Below are positions 32,994 through 42,665 of a stretch of DNA of 64,000 bases, in pieces (positions within the stretch are counted from its first letter, which is position 1; each line of letters starts with the position of its first letter). The position numbers and the translations under genes are program-made. Below the pieces are notes generated by a model. The model worked only from the letters and a program-made list of their open reading frames with translations. It was not told the DNA's origin and ran no database searches. This DNA is from Hyphomonas sp. (lineage in GTDB: Bacteria > Pseudomonadota > Alphaproteobacteria > Caulobacterales > Hyphomonadaceae), in NCBI RefSeq assembly GCF_022844445.1, contig NZ_JALHLS010000005.1, positions 1-64,000 on the forward strand, in the 5' to 3' direction.

Positions 32994-35672
32994 ATGAAAT
33001 TCAACGCGCTGTCCCTCCGGGCCCTGTTGATCGCTTCGACAGCGATCCTCGTGCCCGCCTTCGCCTTCGCTCAGACCGAAACCGAGGCCGAAACAGAAAC
33101 CGAAACAGAGGCAGCGCCCGCTGCGGCAGAACCTGAGGCCGAAGAGGCTGAAGACTACCGGCTGAACGAAGTCGTGGTCCTCGGCCGCTACATCCCGGAA
33201 GTCCTGCGCAGCACATCGGAAGTTGCCGCATTCCTCGCCCCGGAAGACCTCATTCGCCAGGGTGATTCCGATGCTGCCAATGCGCTCGCCCGCGTGACCG
33301 GCCTCAGCATCGCCGAGGGCCGCTTCGTCTATGTGCGCGGCCTCGGCGAGCGCTACTCCGCTGCCCGGCTCAACGGCTCGCCGCTTCCGAGCCCCGAGCC
33401 GCTCCAGCGCGTGGTGCCGCTCGACCTCTTCCCCACGAAAATTCTCGAAAACGTGCTGGTCCAGAAAACCTACTCCGTTGAATATCCCGGCGAGTTCGGC
33501 GGCGGCATCATCGACCTGCGCACGCTGAACATTCCGGACGAACCCTTCTTCGAGCTCAGCGTCAGCGGCAGCTACAATTCCGAAACCACCGGCAAGGATG
33601 GTTTCACCTACTATGGGTCCGACACGGACGTTCTCGGTTTCGATGACGGCACGCGTAAGATTCCCGGCGCGGTCCGACAGGCCATGTCGACCGGCCGCCG
33701 CATCCAGAACGGCAGCTTTACGGCCGCAGAGCTGCAGGCGATCGGCCAGTCTTTCACCAACGCCGAGGTGAACCTTGTCCAGACCAATGACGGCCTTCCG
33801 ATGAACGGCAGTTACGAAGCGTCAGGCGGCACCTCCTTCGATATCGGCGGCATGGAACTCGGTGTGATCGGCGTGCTGGGCTACAGCAATGGCTGGCGCA
33901 CCAAGGATGGCCGCCAGGAAGTCGGCGAGATCAATGGCGGCAACCTGCAGGCGACCTCAACCTACGACTATCTTTCGACGGATCAGAACATCGGCTGGGA
34001 CGCGCTGTTCGGCATCGGTCTCGACGCAGGTGACGACAAGATCGACTGGACCAACCTCTACATTCGCAAGACTACCAAGCAGACGTTCGTGCGGGAAGGC
34101 TTTGACGACCTCGCGCTGCGCGATGTCCGGGATGATCGCACGGCCTGGTATGAACGAGAGCTCTACAGCACCCAGCTCAATGGCCGCCACTTCCGCGGCG
34201 ACTGGACGTTCGACTGGCGCACCGCCCTCTCGCAGACGAAACGTGACGCGCCCTACGAGCGCGAAGTGCGTTACATATTCGACCCGCTGGTCAACAATTT
34301 CATCTACAATCCAGCCGGATCCGGCTCGAGCAACAACATTGCCTTCTCCTTCATTGACGACCAGGTGGTCAGTGCCGGGGCGGACGTGCAGTACACGCAG
34401 GCGCTTTCTTCCGCACGCAGCATCGACTACTCGGTCGGCCTTGAAGGCTATGAGAACGACCGCAGCGCCCAGACGCGCAATTTCGGCTTCATTCCCACCA
34501 ATCCGCCGCTCAACTTCCTTTTGACACAGCAGCGCGTGGACTTCCTGTTCTCCAACTTCAATATTGGCCCTAACGGCTTCGAAATCCGCGAAACGACCGG
34601 CGCCTCCGGTGCTGCGGCTTTCGATGCAGACCTCAAGGTTTTCGCTGCCTATGCGAAAGTCGATGCGGAACTTATTCCGCTTGTGCGGACTGCATTCGGC
34701 CTGCGTTACGAGAACGCCGTCCAGTCGGTCACGCCGCTGTCGCTGATCTCTTCAGAAGCCGATCTGGCGCCGGTTCCGGGTGTGAAGAACAACTATATCC
34801 TGCCCGCGGGCACGTTGACCTGGAACTTCGCGGAAGACCAGCAGCTGCGTCTCGGTGCCTCGCAGAGTATAGGCCGCCCGCAGTTTCGCGAGCTTGCTCC
34901 GCAGCAGTATTTCGACCCGGATTCGAGCCGCATCTTCATCGGCAACCCCTACCTGACCGATACAGAGATCCTGAACCTCGACGCCCGGTACGAATACTAC
35001 TTCGACCGCGGCCAGACCCTGTCATTCGGCGTGTTCTACAAGGACCTCGACCGCCCGGTGGAATCGGTCGTCGTGACGCAGAGCGCCTCGGTCTTCCAGA
35101 CTTATCTCAACGCGCCGCGCGCAATCCTTTATGGGGCCGAAGCAGAGTTCAAACGCGTATTCGACAGCCCGTTCGAGGCTGCATTCCTGCGCGACAAGGA
35201 ATTCCTCGTGCAGGCGAACTACACCTACTCGAGCTCAGAAGTTAAGGCCGGAAGCGGCGATGTCGTCTTCCCGCTCCAGTCGGGCGGCCTGGCAAGGCCG
35301 GCGACCGACTTCGTCACGGATGGCTCGCGCCTGCAGGGTCAGTCTGAACACCTCGCCAACCTCCAGCTCGGCTATCAGGATGATGTGGCCCGCTCGCAGG
35401 CCACGCTGCTGGCAACCTATGCCAGCGAGCGCACCTCGGCCCGCGCCCCGGCCGGACAGCCTGACTTCGTGCAGGAGCCGGGTATCAATCTCGACTTCGT
35501 GTTCAAGAAAGGCTTCGACCTCCGCGGCCGCGAATTCACCCTGGACTTCAAAGTCCAGAACATTCTCGGCGAGGACTTCGACGAGTTCCAGTCAGGCTCG
35601 AACGGCTTTGTCCAGGTCAACCAGTACGAGCTCGGCACGACCCTCTCGCTTGGTCTTAGCACCGAGTTCTGA
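32994..35672 (+). CDS. TonB-dependent outer membrane receptor
   Basis: 892 residues. Signal peptide cleaved near AFAQ (about residue 27), then an unusual acidic Thr/Glu repeat tract (about 28-55), a TonB-box-like LNEVVVLG segment (about 60-67), a plug domain with VYVRGLGERYSAARLNGSPLP split over residues 108-130, and a 22-strand-type barrel ending in LSLGLSTEF with terminal Phe. Imports a large substrate with energy from TonB-ExbBD. Pairing with a surface lipoprotein recalls SusCD-like or substrate-capture partners. Phosphate-ester or peptide uptake is possible in this context, but not shown. Followed by the gsp operon. Confidence 0.92.
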   Translation: MKFNALSLRALLIASTAILVPAFAFAQTETEAETETETEAAPAAAEPEAEEAEDYRLNEVVVLGRYIPEVLRSTSEVAAFLAPEDLIRQGDSDAANALARVTGLSIAEGRFVYVRGLGERYSAARLNGSPLPSPEPLQRVVPLDLFPTKILENVLVQKTYSVEYPGEFGGGIIDLRTLNIPDEPFFELSVSGSYNSETTGKDGFTYYGSDTDVLGFDDGTRKIPGAVRQAMSTGRRIQNGSFTAAELQAIGQSFTNAEVNLVQTNDGLPMNGSYEASGGTSFDIGGMELGVIGVLGYSNGWRTKDGRQEVGEINGGNLQATSTYDYLSTDQNIGWDALFGIGLDAGDDKIDWTNLYIRKTTKQTFVREGFDDLALRDVRDDRTAWYERELYSTQLNGRHFRGDWTFDWRTALSQTKRDAPYEREVRYIFDPLVNNFIYNPAGSGSSNNIAFSFIDDQVVSAGADVQYTQALSSARSIDYSVGLEGYENDRSAQTRNFGFIPTNPPLNFLLTQQRVDFLFSNFNIGPNGFEIRETTGASGAAAFDADLKVFAAYAKVDAELIPLVRTAFGLRYENAVQSVTPLSLISSEADLAPVPGVKNNYILPAGTLTWNFAEDQQLRLGASQSIGRPQFRELAPQQYFDPDSSRIFIGNPYLTDTEILNLDARYEYYFDRGQTLSFGVFYKDLDRPVESVVVTQSASVFQTYLNAPRAILYGAEAEFKRVFDSPFEAAFLRDKEFLVQANYTYSSSEVKAGSGDVVFPLQSGGLARPATDFVTDGSRLQGQSEHLANLQLGYQDDVARSQATLLATYASERTSARAPAGQPDFVQEPGINLDFVFKKGFDLRGREFTLDFKVQNILGEDFDEFQSGSNGFVQVNQYELGTTLSLGLSTEF

Positions 35673-35683
35673 TCCTCGGGTCG

Positions 35684-35715
35684 GGCAGGTCGTTGCGAAA
35701 TTGCAACGGCCTGCC
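35684..35715 (+). terminator. Strong hairpin after the receptor gene
   Basis: GGCAGGTCGTTGC (35684-35696), loop GAAATT and GCAACGGCCTGCC (35703-35715) form a 13 bp stem with one T-G wobble, 11 bp after the receptor stop. No T-run follows on the plus strand, so it could be a terminator of weak type or an mRNA-stabilising structure separating the receptor from gspC. Confidence 0.55.
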
Positions 35716-35801
35716 GCCTGAAGAAAAATTGGACGCGAACCGTCGCGGAAGTGTCGCACAAGTGTGATTAGCCTGCAGGGGCTGAACCTAGGGGTCTTCG
35801 G

Positions 35802-36671
35802 ATGGCGGCGCTTTTCAGAATGGAAAGAGGCATCACTGGCACGGGCGTTGAAACGGCCGGACGCGTCGCGGTAGAGTCGCTTCTTGTGGTGACCCTCGGC
35901 GTCCTGTTCGGGCGCCTTGCCTGGACTGCCCTGGCGCCTTCGGATTCGTCTCTTTCCTCCACGTCCGCATCTTCCATAGCCTCGGGCATGAGCCTTTCGG
36001 ATACGCGCGAAGAGACCGCCATGATCCTTACCCGGATCAACCCGTTTGCGTCGCAGGAAGCGGCCGCCGGCGCTGCTTCTGGCTCTGAAACCACGCTCGA
36101 CCTCAAACTCTCCGGCGTGCGCGCCGTCGAGGGCAACACGACCGCAAGCAGCGCCGTGATCTCCTTCCCGGACGGCGCGCAGAAGCGCTTTGTGCCCGGC
36201 GATGAAGTGATGCCCGGCGTCGTGCTTGTGAACGTCACCGGCGCGGCAGCACATCTCAGCCGGGACGGCCGGCTCGAAATCCTCAGCCTCAATCCCGGAC
36301 GAACCGCGCCGTTCGCGGTGCCCGCCGAGCCGCCTGTAGCGGGCACGCTCGTGATGGCTGCAGCCAGCACACCCGAGGCTGGCCCCATTACGCCGACTGC
36401 GCTCGCCGACGATACCGTGATGATGCCGGAAATGCGCAGTGGACGGGTGTCCGGTTACCGTCTCGAGCCGCGCGGCGCCGGCGCCTTCGAGGCCGCCGGT
36501 CTGGAATCGGGCGATCTCATCCTGCGCGTCAACGGCCAGGCCATCGAAGGCCTGCAGCCCGAGCAGATCCACCAGTCCGTCGCCAGCGGCTCCGATGTCG
36601 CGCTCGACGTGGTTCGCCAGGGTGCAATCGTGCGCCTGCGCGTCTCGCCCAACGCGGGCCTTTCCCAATGA
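35802..36671 (+). CDS. gspC: Type II secretion system protein GspC
   Basis: 289 residues. One N-terminal membrane helix (about 28-45), a periplasmic homology region (about 95-170) that contacts the secretin, and a C-terminal PDZ domain (about 215-289) with GYRLEPRG, GLESGDLILRVNGQAIEGL and VRLRVSP. Connects the inner membrane platform to GspD and helps select cargo. First gene of the gsp operon; its stop overlaps the gspD ATG by 4 bp. Confidence 0.9.
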   Translation: MAALFRMERGITGTGVETAGRVAVESLLVVTLGVLFGRLAWTALAPSDSSLSSTSASSIASGMSLSDTREETAMILTRINPFASQEAAAGAASGSETTLDLKLSGVRAVEGNTTASSAVISFPDGAQKRFVPGDEVMPGVVLVNVTGAAAHLSRDGRLEILSLNPGRTAPFAVPAEPPVAGTLVMAAASTPEAGPITPTALADDTVMMPEMRSGRVSGYRLEPRGAGAFEAAGLESGDLILRVNGQAIEGLQPEQIHQSVASGSDVALDVVRQGAIVRLRVSPNAGLSQ

Positions 36672-38638
36672 CAAAACGCCTTTTCCTGGCCGCCGCTGCG
36701 GCCTTGTCCGCCGCGCAATGGGCGGCCGCCCAGGCGCCCGCCGAGAGCGGCGACAAGCATGTGATGAAGCTCGACGATGTCGAGCTGAATACGCTGATCG
36801 CCGACGTCTCGATGCTGACGGGCTACACCTTCATCACCCACCCGGATGTGCGCAAGGTCCGCGTGTCGGTTGTCTCGCAGACGCCGATGAGCACGGCAGA
36901 TGTCTTCCAGGTTTTCCTGACAACCCTCCGCGTACAGGGCTTTGCCGCGATCCCGGCCGGTCGCGACACCTACCGTATCGTTCCCGAATCGGTGGCTGCC
37001 ACTGAAGCGCCGATCTCCGGACAGGGCGGTAACGCCTTTGTCACCGAGATCATCCGCCTCGACCATGCCAATGCCATGGATGTTGCCCAGCAGATCAAGC
37101 CGGTGCTCGACAGCCAGGGACAGATCGCGGCCAACGCGAATACCAATACGCTCGTCGTGGTAGACTATGCCTCGAACCTCCAGCGCGTGCGCCGGATGAT
37201 CGAGACAATCGACCGCGACCCGTCGGTCACCGAGACCGTCGCGCTGCGCAATGTGCCGGCACTGGAAATGGAAGCGGTGCTGAACCGTCTTCAGGGCAGC
37301 ACGGGGCCGGATGGCGGGAGTGCAACCGGTGGACGCAACTTCCTTGCGGTCGCCTCGGAGACAAGCAACGCCGTGCTGCTGCGCGGCGATCCGGGCACGG
37401 TCGCCAAGGCACGCGAAGTGGCCCTGCAACTCGATTCCACCGAGCCGCAACGCGACAACATCCGCATCATTCCGCTCAACTATACCGATGCCGGCGAGAT
37501 CGTGCCGATCCTCGAACGCGTCGGCCTCAGCATAGCGGCGCAGCGTTCCCCGTCGGATACGGCGCCGCCTGCACAAACAATCTCACACCACCCCGCGACC
37601 AACTCCCTGATCCTCAGCGGCAATGCTGAAACGCTGGTCGCGATGGAAAAGGTCATCTCGGCGCTTGACGTGCGCCGGCCGCAGGTCATGGTCGAGGCGA
37701 TCATCGTCGAGATGTCGGATGACGCGGCCAAGGAACTTGGCCTGCAATTCCTGCTCTCGGGCAGCGGCAGGAGCGACGTGCCGTTTGCGTCCACGAATTT
37801 CTCCCGCTCGGCCCCGAACCTGCTTGCCCTGACCGGCGCTCTGCTGACGGACGGCTTTACCGACCTCGACAAGACAAACCCCTTCCGCGACGCGGCCATC
37901 AGTTCGCTGACGGGCAGCTCGGGCCTGACGCTCGGCTTCGGCGGCCAGTCCGGGGACAACCTGTTCGGCGTGATCCTCAACGCCGTCCAGAATGACACCA
38001 ACTCCCGCATCCTCTCCACGCCCTTCGGCATGACGCTGAACAACGCGACCTCCGCGCTGATCGTCGGCCAGGAAGTGCCGGTCACAACCGGGCAGGTTCT
38101 GGGCGATGCCAATTCCAATCCGTTCCGCACGGTCGAGCGCCAGGATGTCGGCATCCAGCTCGAAGTGACGCCCCGCATCGGCGAGAACGACACAGTACGC
38201 CTCGACATCCGCCAGGAAGTCTCCAGCGTCTTCGGCAGCGTCGGCACGGTGACGCCGGACCTGATCCTCGACAAACGCAAGATCACCGCCAGCGTGCTGG
38301 CTGACGATGGCGAAATCATCGTGCTCGGCGGCCTGATCGAGCAGACCGATACGGTGCGCGATTCGAAAGTGCCTGTGCTGGGCGATATTCCGTTCGCCGG
38401 GCGGCTGTTCCGCTCCGAAGGCAAGTCGACCACGCGCACCAATCTTATGGTCTTCATCCGGCCGACCATCGTGCGCGACAAGGCAGACGCCAAGGCCGCC
38501 ACCGAGCAGAAATACCTTTACGTGCGCGGCGAGGAACTGATGCGCGGCATCACGCCGGGCAATTCCATCGACCATTATGTCAACCAGGTGCTCGGCGCCC
38601 AGCCGCCCGCGGGTCCGGCGGCCAGCCCGGCAGGGTAG
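36668..38638 (+). CDS. gspD: Type II secretion system secretin GspD
   Basis: 656 residues. Signal peptide ending near AQA (about 20-22), N0 domain with MKLDDVELNTLIADVSMLTGYTF (in part residues 35-57), then N1-N3 repeats marked by RLDHANAMDVAQQIKPVL and NYTDAGEIVPIL. The C-terminal secretin core has GQEVPV (about 470) and ends its conserved part with LGGLIEQTD...VPVLGDIP-type motifs. Forms the outer membrane gate. No C-terminal S domain for a pilotin is obvious; the tail is Ala/Pro-rich. gspE starts 4 bp later. Confidence 0.96.
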   Translation: MTKRLFLAAAAALSAAQWAAAQAPAESGDKHVMKLDDVELNTLIADVSMLTGYTFITHPDVRKVRVSVVSQTPMSTADVFQVFLTTLRVQGFAAIPAGRDTYRIVPESVAATEAPISGQGGNAFVTEIIRLDHANAMDVAQQIKPVLDSQGQIAANANTNTLVVVDYASNLQRVRRMIETIDRDPSVTETVALRNVPALEMEAVLNRLQGSTGPDGGSATGGRNFLAVASETSNAVLLRGDPGTVAKAREVALQLDSTEPQRDNIRIIPLNYTDAGEIVPILERVGLSIAAQRSPSDTAPPAQTISHHPATNSLILSGNAETLVAMEKVISALDVRRPQVMVEAIIVEMSDDAAKELGLQFLLSGSGRSDVPFASTNFSRSAPNLLALTGALLTDGFTDLDKTNPFRDAAISSLTGSSGLTLGFGGQSGDNLFGVILNAVQNDTNSRILSTPFGMTLNNATSALIVGQEVPVTTGQVLGDANSNPFRTVERQDVGIQLEVTPRIGENDTVRLDIRQEVSSVFGSVGTVTPDLILDKRKITASVLADDGEIIVLGGLIEQTDTVRDSKVPVLGDIPFAGRLFRSEGKSTTRTNLMVFIRPTIVRDKADAKAATEQKYLYVRGEELMRGITPGNSIDHYVNQVLGAQPPAGPAASPAG

Positions 38639-38642
38639 CAGC

Positions 38643-40124
38643 ATGCGCACGCAGGTGAATTACGCCTTCGCCCGGGACAAAGGCCTTGCCGTGATCCCCG
38701 GACGCACGCCATTGACGGTCGCCATGCGTGACGGCGCCGATGTACTGGCGCTTGCCGAAGTGCGCCGGGTGCTGGGATCCTCATTCGATATCGAGGCACA
38801 TTCGGCCATTGCGTTTGAACGTCTCCTCTCCGAAGGCTTCGGCGGCGGCGCACTGGACGGCACGGCCGCAGCGGCCGCCGAAAAGCAGGAGAACCTGGAG
38901 ACGCTGTTCGACGGCCTGCCGCAGACGGAAGACCTGCTCGCGGGCGATGGAGATGCTCCAATCGTGCGGCTGATCAACGGCCTTCTTCAGGACGCCATCA
39001 AGCGCCGGGCCTCGGATATTCACATCGATCCGTTCGAAGAGAAGCTTTCCATCCGTTACCGGATTGATGGCGAGCTGCAGGAAGTGCTCGCCGCCTCGCG
39101 CCGAATTGCGGCGCCGCTGGTCTCACGCATCAAGGTGATGAGCCGGCTCGACATCTCGGAAAAGCGCATGCCGCAGGATGGCCGGGTCTCACTGTCGCTC
39201 GGCGGGCGCGCGCTGGACGTGCGCGTTGCCACCCTGCCAACGCGTTACGGCGAGCGCGTGGCGCTGCGCATCCTCGACACACGCCAGGCCCTGGTCGGCC
39301 TCGACGGGCTCGGCATGGACGACGCGACGCTGGACCGGTTCCGTTCGGTCATCGCCGAGCCGAACGGCGTAATCCTCGTCACCGGCCCGACAGGCTCAGG
39401 CAAGACGACGACCCTGTATTCTGCCCTCGCCATGCTGAACACGGGCCGCGTCAACATCATGACGCTGGAAGACCCGGTCGAGTACGGTCTCGACGGGATC
39501 AGCCAGACGCCGATGGACCACAAGGTCGGCCTGACCTTCGCGGCCACATTGCGCTCCATCCTGCGCAATGATCCGAACATCGTGATGGTCGGCGAGATCC
39601 GCGATGCGGAAACGGCGGAAGTCGCGCTAGAGTTTGCTCTGACTGGCCGCCTCGCCCTCTCCACGGTTCACACCAACAGCTCCGCCGGTGCGATCACGCG
39701 CCTGCGCGACATGGGCATCGAAAGCTTCCTGCTCGCCTCGACGCTGCGCGCAGTCCTGGCGCAGCGCCTGGTGCGGCGCCTCTGCCCGAAATGCAAGACA
39801 TCCTACCGGCCAGAGGCCGCGCTGATCGAGAAACTTGGGCTGCCTGCGGATCATTCCGGTCTGTTCTGCGGACCGGCCGGCTGTGATGCCTGCCGGGGCA
39901 CCGGCTATGCCGGCCGCCTTGGCGTGTATGAGCTGCTTCTGATCACGCCCGAGATCAAGCGCCTGATCCACGACGCAGCGAGCGAAGAAGCGATCGAGCG
40001 CGTCGCTTTCGCCTCAGCCGACATGCTGTTCCGGAATGGCCTGCGCCATGTGCTGAGCGGCGAGACGAGCGCGGAAGAGCTGCTGCATGTCTGCCGCAGG
40101 GAGGCATGGAATGGCAGCGTATGA
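38643..40124 (+). CDS. gspE: Type II secretion system ATPase GspE
   Basis: 493 residues from the ATG at 38643, 4 bp after gspD. Cytoplasmic motor for pseudopilus assembly. RASDIHIDPFE marks the N2 domain, Walker A GPTGSGKTTT lies at about 248-257, the Asp box follows in LEDPVEY, Walker B is MVGEIRDAETA, and a zinc site is given by CPKC and CDAC about 40 residues apart near residue 385-425. All catalytic parts are present. Overlaps the gspF start by 14 bp. Confidence 0.96.
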   Translation: MRTQVNYAFARDKGLAVIPGRTPLTVAMRDGADVLALAEVRRVLGSSFDIEAHSAIAFERLLSEGFGGGALDGTAAAAAEKQENLETLFDGLPQTEDLLAGDGDAPIVRLINGLLQDAIKRRASDIHIDPFEEKLSIRYRIDGELQEVLAASRRIAAPLVSRIKVMSRLDISEKRMPQDGRVSLSLGGRALDVRVATLPTRYGERVALRILDTRQALVGLDGLGMDDATLDRFRSVIAEPNGVILVTGPTGSGKTTTLYSALAMLNTGRVNIMTLEDPVEYGLDGISQTPMDHKVGLTFAATLRSILRNDPNIVMVGEIRDAETAEVALEFALTGRLALSTVHTNSSAGAITRLRDMGIESFLLASTLRAVLAQRLVRRLCPKCKTSYRPEAALIEKLGLPADHSGLFCGPAGCDACRGTGYAGRLGVYELLLITPEIKRLIHDAASEEAIERVAFASADMLFRNGLRHVLSGETSAEELLHVCRREAWNGSV

Positions 40125-41322
40125 TTATAAGGCGCTGACGGCGGATGGCGAGCGCACCTCCGGTGTGATTTCGGCCGACAATCCCCGCGCGGCCCGCCGC
40201 GAGCTGCGCGCCCGCCAGCTGATGCCGGTCGAGGTGGCCGAAGCGGGCACGGCAAAGGCAGGCAGCAAGCGCCTGCGCGGGCGCCTGTCGCACAAGCAGC
40301 GCACGCTGTTCACGCGCCAGATGGCCGTGTTGCTGCAATCGGGCATGACGGTCGAGCAGGCGCTGACCGCTGCCGCCGCGGATGGAAGCGCCGCGTCCGT
40401 GCGGGCACTGATCCTCGGCGTGCGATCGCAGGTCATGGAAGGGGTTCCGCTGGCAGATTCCCTGCGCGCCGCGCCGCTCGCCTTCCCGCCGCTTTATCGC
40501 TCGGTCGTCGCGGCCGGGGAATCTGCAGGCCGCCTGCCCGCAGTCCTCGATCAGCTCGCAACCAACCTCGAGCGCACCTACAAGATGGCCTCTCAGGCCC
40601 GCGCCGCGCTGGTCTATCCGGCCGTTCTCGGCGCCATGGCGCTGCTGATGGTTGCTGCGCTCATGGTCTTCGTCGTGCCGAAACTGGTCGACCAGTTCGC
40701 GATGCTCGGCACGTCCGAACTCCCCTTGCTCACCCGCCTCGTCATCGGCGCCTCGGACCTTGCCCGCAGCTGGGGCTGGCTGCTTGCCGGCGCCCTGGTC
40801 GCGGCCAGCGCGCTGTTCGCCCGGCTGCTCGCCGCGCCCGCTTTCCGCAAGCGCTGGGACGCCTTGATCCTCGGCCTACCCTTCGTCGGCCCGATGATCC
40901 GCACCCTCTGCGCGGCGCAGTTTGCCCGCGTTCACGCCACGCTCGCCGGCTCCGGCGCGACCGTGATCGAAGCGCTGGCCGCCGCACGCGGCGCGATGGG
41001 CAACACGGTATTCCGCGACGCCGCCACGTCGATCATCGAGCAGGTCCAGCAGGGCGCCCCGCTGTCGGCCTCGATGCGCAAGACCGGCGTCTTTCCGCCC
41101 ATCCTGACCCATATGGTCCAAAGCGGAGAGGCCGCGCGCGACGTGCCGGCCATGATGAACCGCGGCGCTGATTTCCTCGAAAGCGAGTTCGAGGCAACCA
41201 CGCGCACCCTGCTGAGCCTGCTTGAGCCAGCCATCATCATCATCCTCGGCGGTATTGTCGGCACGATCGTGCTGTCGATCATGCTGCCCATCATGCAACT
41301 TAACACCCTTGCCCTCGGCTGA
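40111..41322 (+). CDS. gspF: Type II secretion system inner membrane protein GspF
   Basis: 403 residues from the ATG at 40111, preceded by GGGAGG. Two repeated GspF domains (about 70-195 and 270-400), each with the KQRTLFTRQMAVLLQSGM-type or ILTHMVQSGEA-type helices, and three membrane segments (about 170-195, 215-240, 375-400). It anchors GspE and the pseudopilus base. The gspE stop falls inside the gspF start region. Confidence 0.95.
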   Translation: MAAYDYKALTADGERTSGVISADNPRAARRELRARQLMPVEVAEAGTAKAGSKRLRGRLSHKQRTLFTRQMAVLLQSGMTVEQALTAAAADGSAASVRALILGVRSQVMEGVPLADSLRAAPLAFPPLYRSVVAAGESAGRLPAVLDQLATNLERTYKMASQARAALVYPAVLGAMALLMVAALMVFVVPKLVDQFAMLGTSELPLLTRLVIGASDLARSWGWLLAGALVAASALFARLLAAPAFRKRWDALILGLPFVGPMIRTLCAAQFARVHATLAGSGATVIEALAAARGAMGNTVFRDAATSIIEQVQQGAPLSASMRKTGVFPPILTHMVQSGEAARDVPAMMNRGADFLESEFEATTRTLLSLLEPAIIIILGGIVGTIVLSIMLPIMQLNTLALG

Positions 41323-41333
41323 CGGAGGAAACC

Positions 41334-41792
41334 ATGCCCCATCCCAACCCGTTCAAAGGACGCAGATCGCGCGCTCAACAGGCCGGCTTCTCGCTTGTGG
41401 AACTGATGGTCGTCGTCTTCATCATGGGCCTGCTGGCGACGCTGATCATCGTCAACGTGGCTCCGGTGGGCGACCGCTCGCGCATCTCGAAGGCCCGCTC
41501 CGACATAGCAAGCCTCGAAAGCGCGCTCGAGCAGTACAGCCTTGACCTCTACAACTACCCCAGCAGCGACCAGGGCCTGGCCGCGCTCTCTGCACCGCCG
41601 CAAGGCGTCGACCTCGCACTCTACCGGCAAGGCGGCTACATCCGCCGGGTACAGATGGACCCGTGGGGCAAGCCCTACCAGTACCAGATCCCGGGCACGC
41701 GTTCCGGCGGCCGGTATGACATCTTCTCCCTCGGCGCTGACGGCCAGCCGGGCGGCGAAGGCCCGGACGCCGATATCGGCAACTGGGACTGA
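41334..41792 (+). CDS. gspG: Type II secretion major pseudopilin GspG
   Basis: 152 residues. The prepilin peptidase site is QQAG/FSLVELMVV, with Glu at mature +5, followed by a hydrophobic helix. The C-terminal part has the calcium-loop segments YPSSDQGLAAL, WGKPYQYQIPG and YDIFSLGADGQPGGEG, all typical of GspG. Builds the pseudopilus that pushes cargo through the secretin. The maturing peptidase GspO/PilD is not encoded in the window. Confidence 0.96.
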   Translation: MPHPNPFKGRRSRAQQAGFSLVELMVVVFIMGLLATLIIVNVAPVGDRSRISKARSDIASLESALEQYSLDLYNYPSSDQGLAALSAPPQGVDLALYRQGGYIRRVQMDPWGKPYQYQIPGTRSGGRYDIFSLGADGQPGGEGPDADIGNWD

Positions 41793-41799
41793 TCCCGCC

Positions 41800-42300
41800 A
41801 TGCGCGCCGCCGCGACAGCCGTGCTCACCTGCCGGACGCCAACAGGCGCGCCGGCGCAGGCCGGGTTTTCGCTGACGGAAGTTCTCGTGACCCTGTCGAT
41901 CATCGCGTTCACTTCCGCGATGATCATCGGCACAAGCCGGCCTGCCGATCCGCTGAAGCAGGAAGGCGAGCGGCTTGCGCAGACACTGGCGCAGCTGGAA
42001 AACCGCGCCCGCATATCGGGCGAACCGATGGGCATGGTGCTTGAGCCCGGCGCCTATTCGGCTGCAGCCTGGGTGGACAGTGAATGGATCGTCCTTCCGC
42101 GCTCAGCGCGCACGCTGCCCGCCGGAATTGTGGTCCAGTCGCCCGCCCCGATGCCGCGCGACCCGTCGCCAGCGGCAGACCAGTCACTGCGTCCGCAGAT
42201 CATGTTCGATCCGCTTGGCCATTCCGGGCCGGTTGAGATCGAATTGCGCGCCGGGACCCGTACGCTGATGGTGCCCCCGCCGGAGGCAGGCCGCCGGTGA
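41800..42300 (+). CDS. gspH: Type II secretion minor pseudopilin GspH
   Basis: 166 residues from the ATG at 41800, 7 bp after gspG. A long leader of about 21 residues ends at PAQAG/FSLTEVLVTLS with Glu +5. The C-terminal part is beta-rich with GEPMGMVLEPG and IMFDPLGHSGPVEIEL, as in GspH. Helps start pseudopilus assembly. Its final GTGA overlaps the gspI start. Confidence 0.88.
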   Translation: MRAAATAVLTCRTPTGAPAQAGFSLTEVLVTLSIIAFTSAMIIGTSRPADPLKQEGERLAQTLAQLENRARISGEPMGMVLEPGAYSAAAWVDSEWIVLPRSARTLPAGIVVQSPAPMPRDPSPAADQSLRPQIMFDPLGHSGPVEIELRAGTRTLMVPPPEAGRR

Positions 42301-42665
42301 AAGCGCAGGGCTTCTCCCTCCTCGAGACCATGGTTGCGCTTGCGGTGTTCTCCGTCGCGGCGATGGGGCTTGTCTCGCTCAACACGCAGTCCGCGCGCAT
42401 CAGCGGCGAACTCGATACACGGCTTCTGGCCCGCACGGTCGCGGAGAATCTTGCCGTCGACACCGTGACCGCCGAAACGCTGGACCTGAGCCCGGTCACT
42501 GAGGGCGAAGCCATCCAGCGCGGGCGCGCCTATGCCTGGACGCGCACGCTGGAGCCAACGCCGCAGCCGGGTCTCTACAGTGTACGGATTGACGTGCGCG
42601 AGGCCGGGGAGACGCCGGTCCTCGCCCGCCTTTCTCTGCTGGCTTCTGAGAGCGCCGCGCCATGA
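42297..42665 (+). CDS. gspI: Type II secretion minor pseudopilin GspI
   Basis: 122 residues. Starts at GTG inside GTGA shared with the gspH stop. A very short leader MKAQG precedes FSLLETMVALAVFS with Glu +5. The mid part WTRTLEPTPQPGLYSVRIDV is of the GspI type. Forms the GspI-J-K tip complex of the pseudopilus. Overlaps gspJ by 4 bp. Confidence 0.9.
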   Translation: MKAQGFSLLETMVALAVFSVAAMGLVSLNTQSARISGELDTRLLARTVAENLAVDTVTAETLDLSPVTEGEAIQRGRAYAWTRTLEPTPQPGLYSVRIDVREAGETPVLARLSLLASESAAP

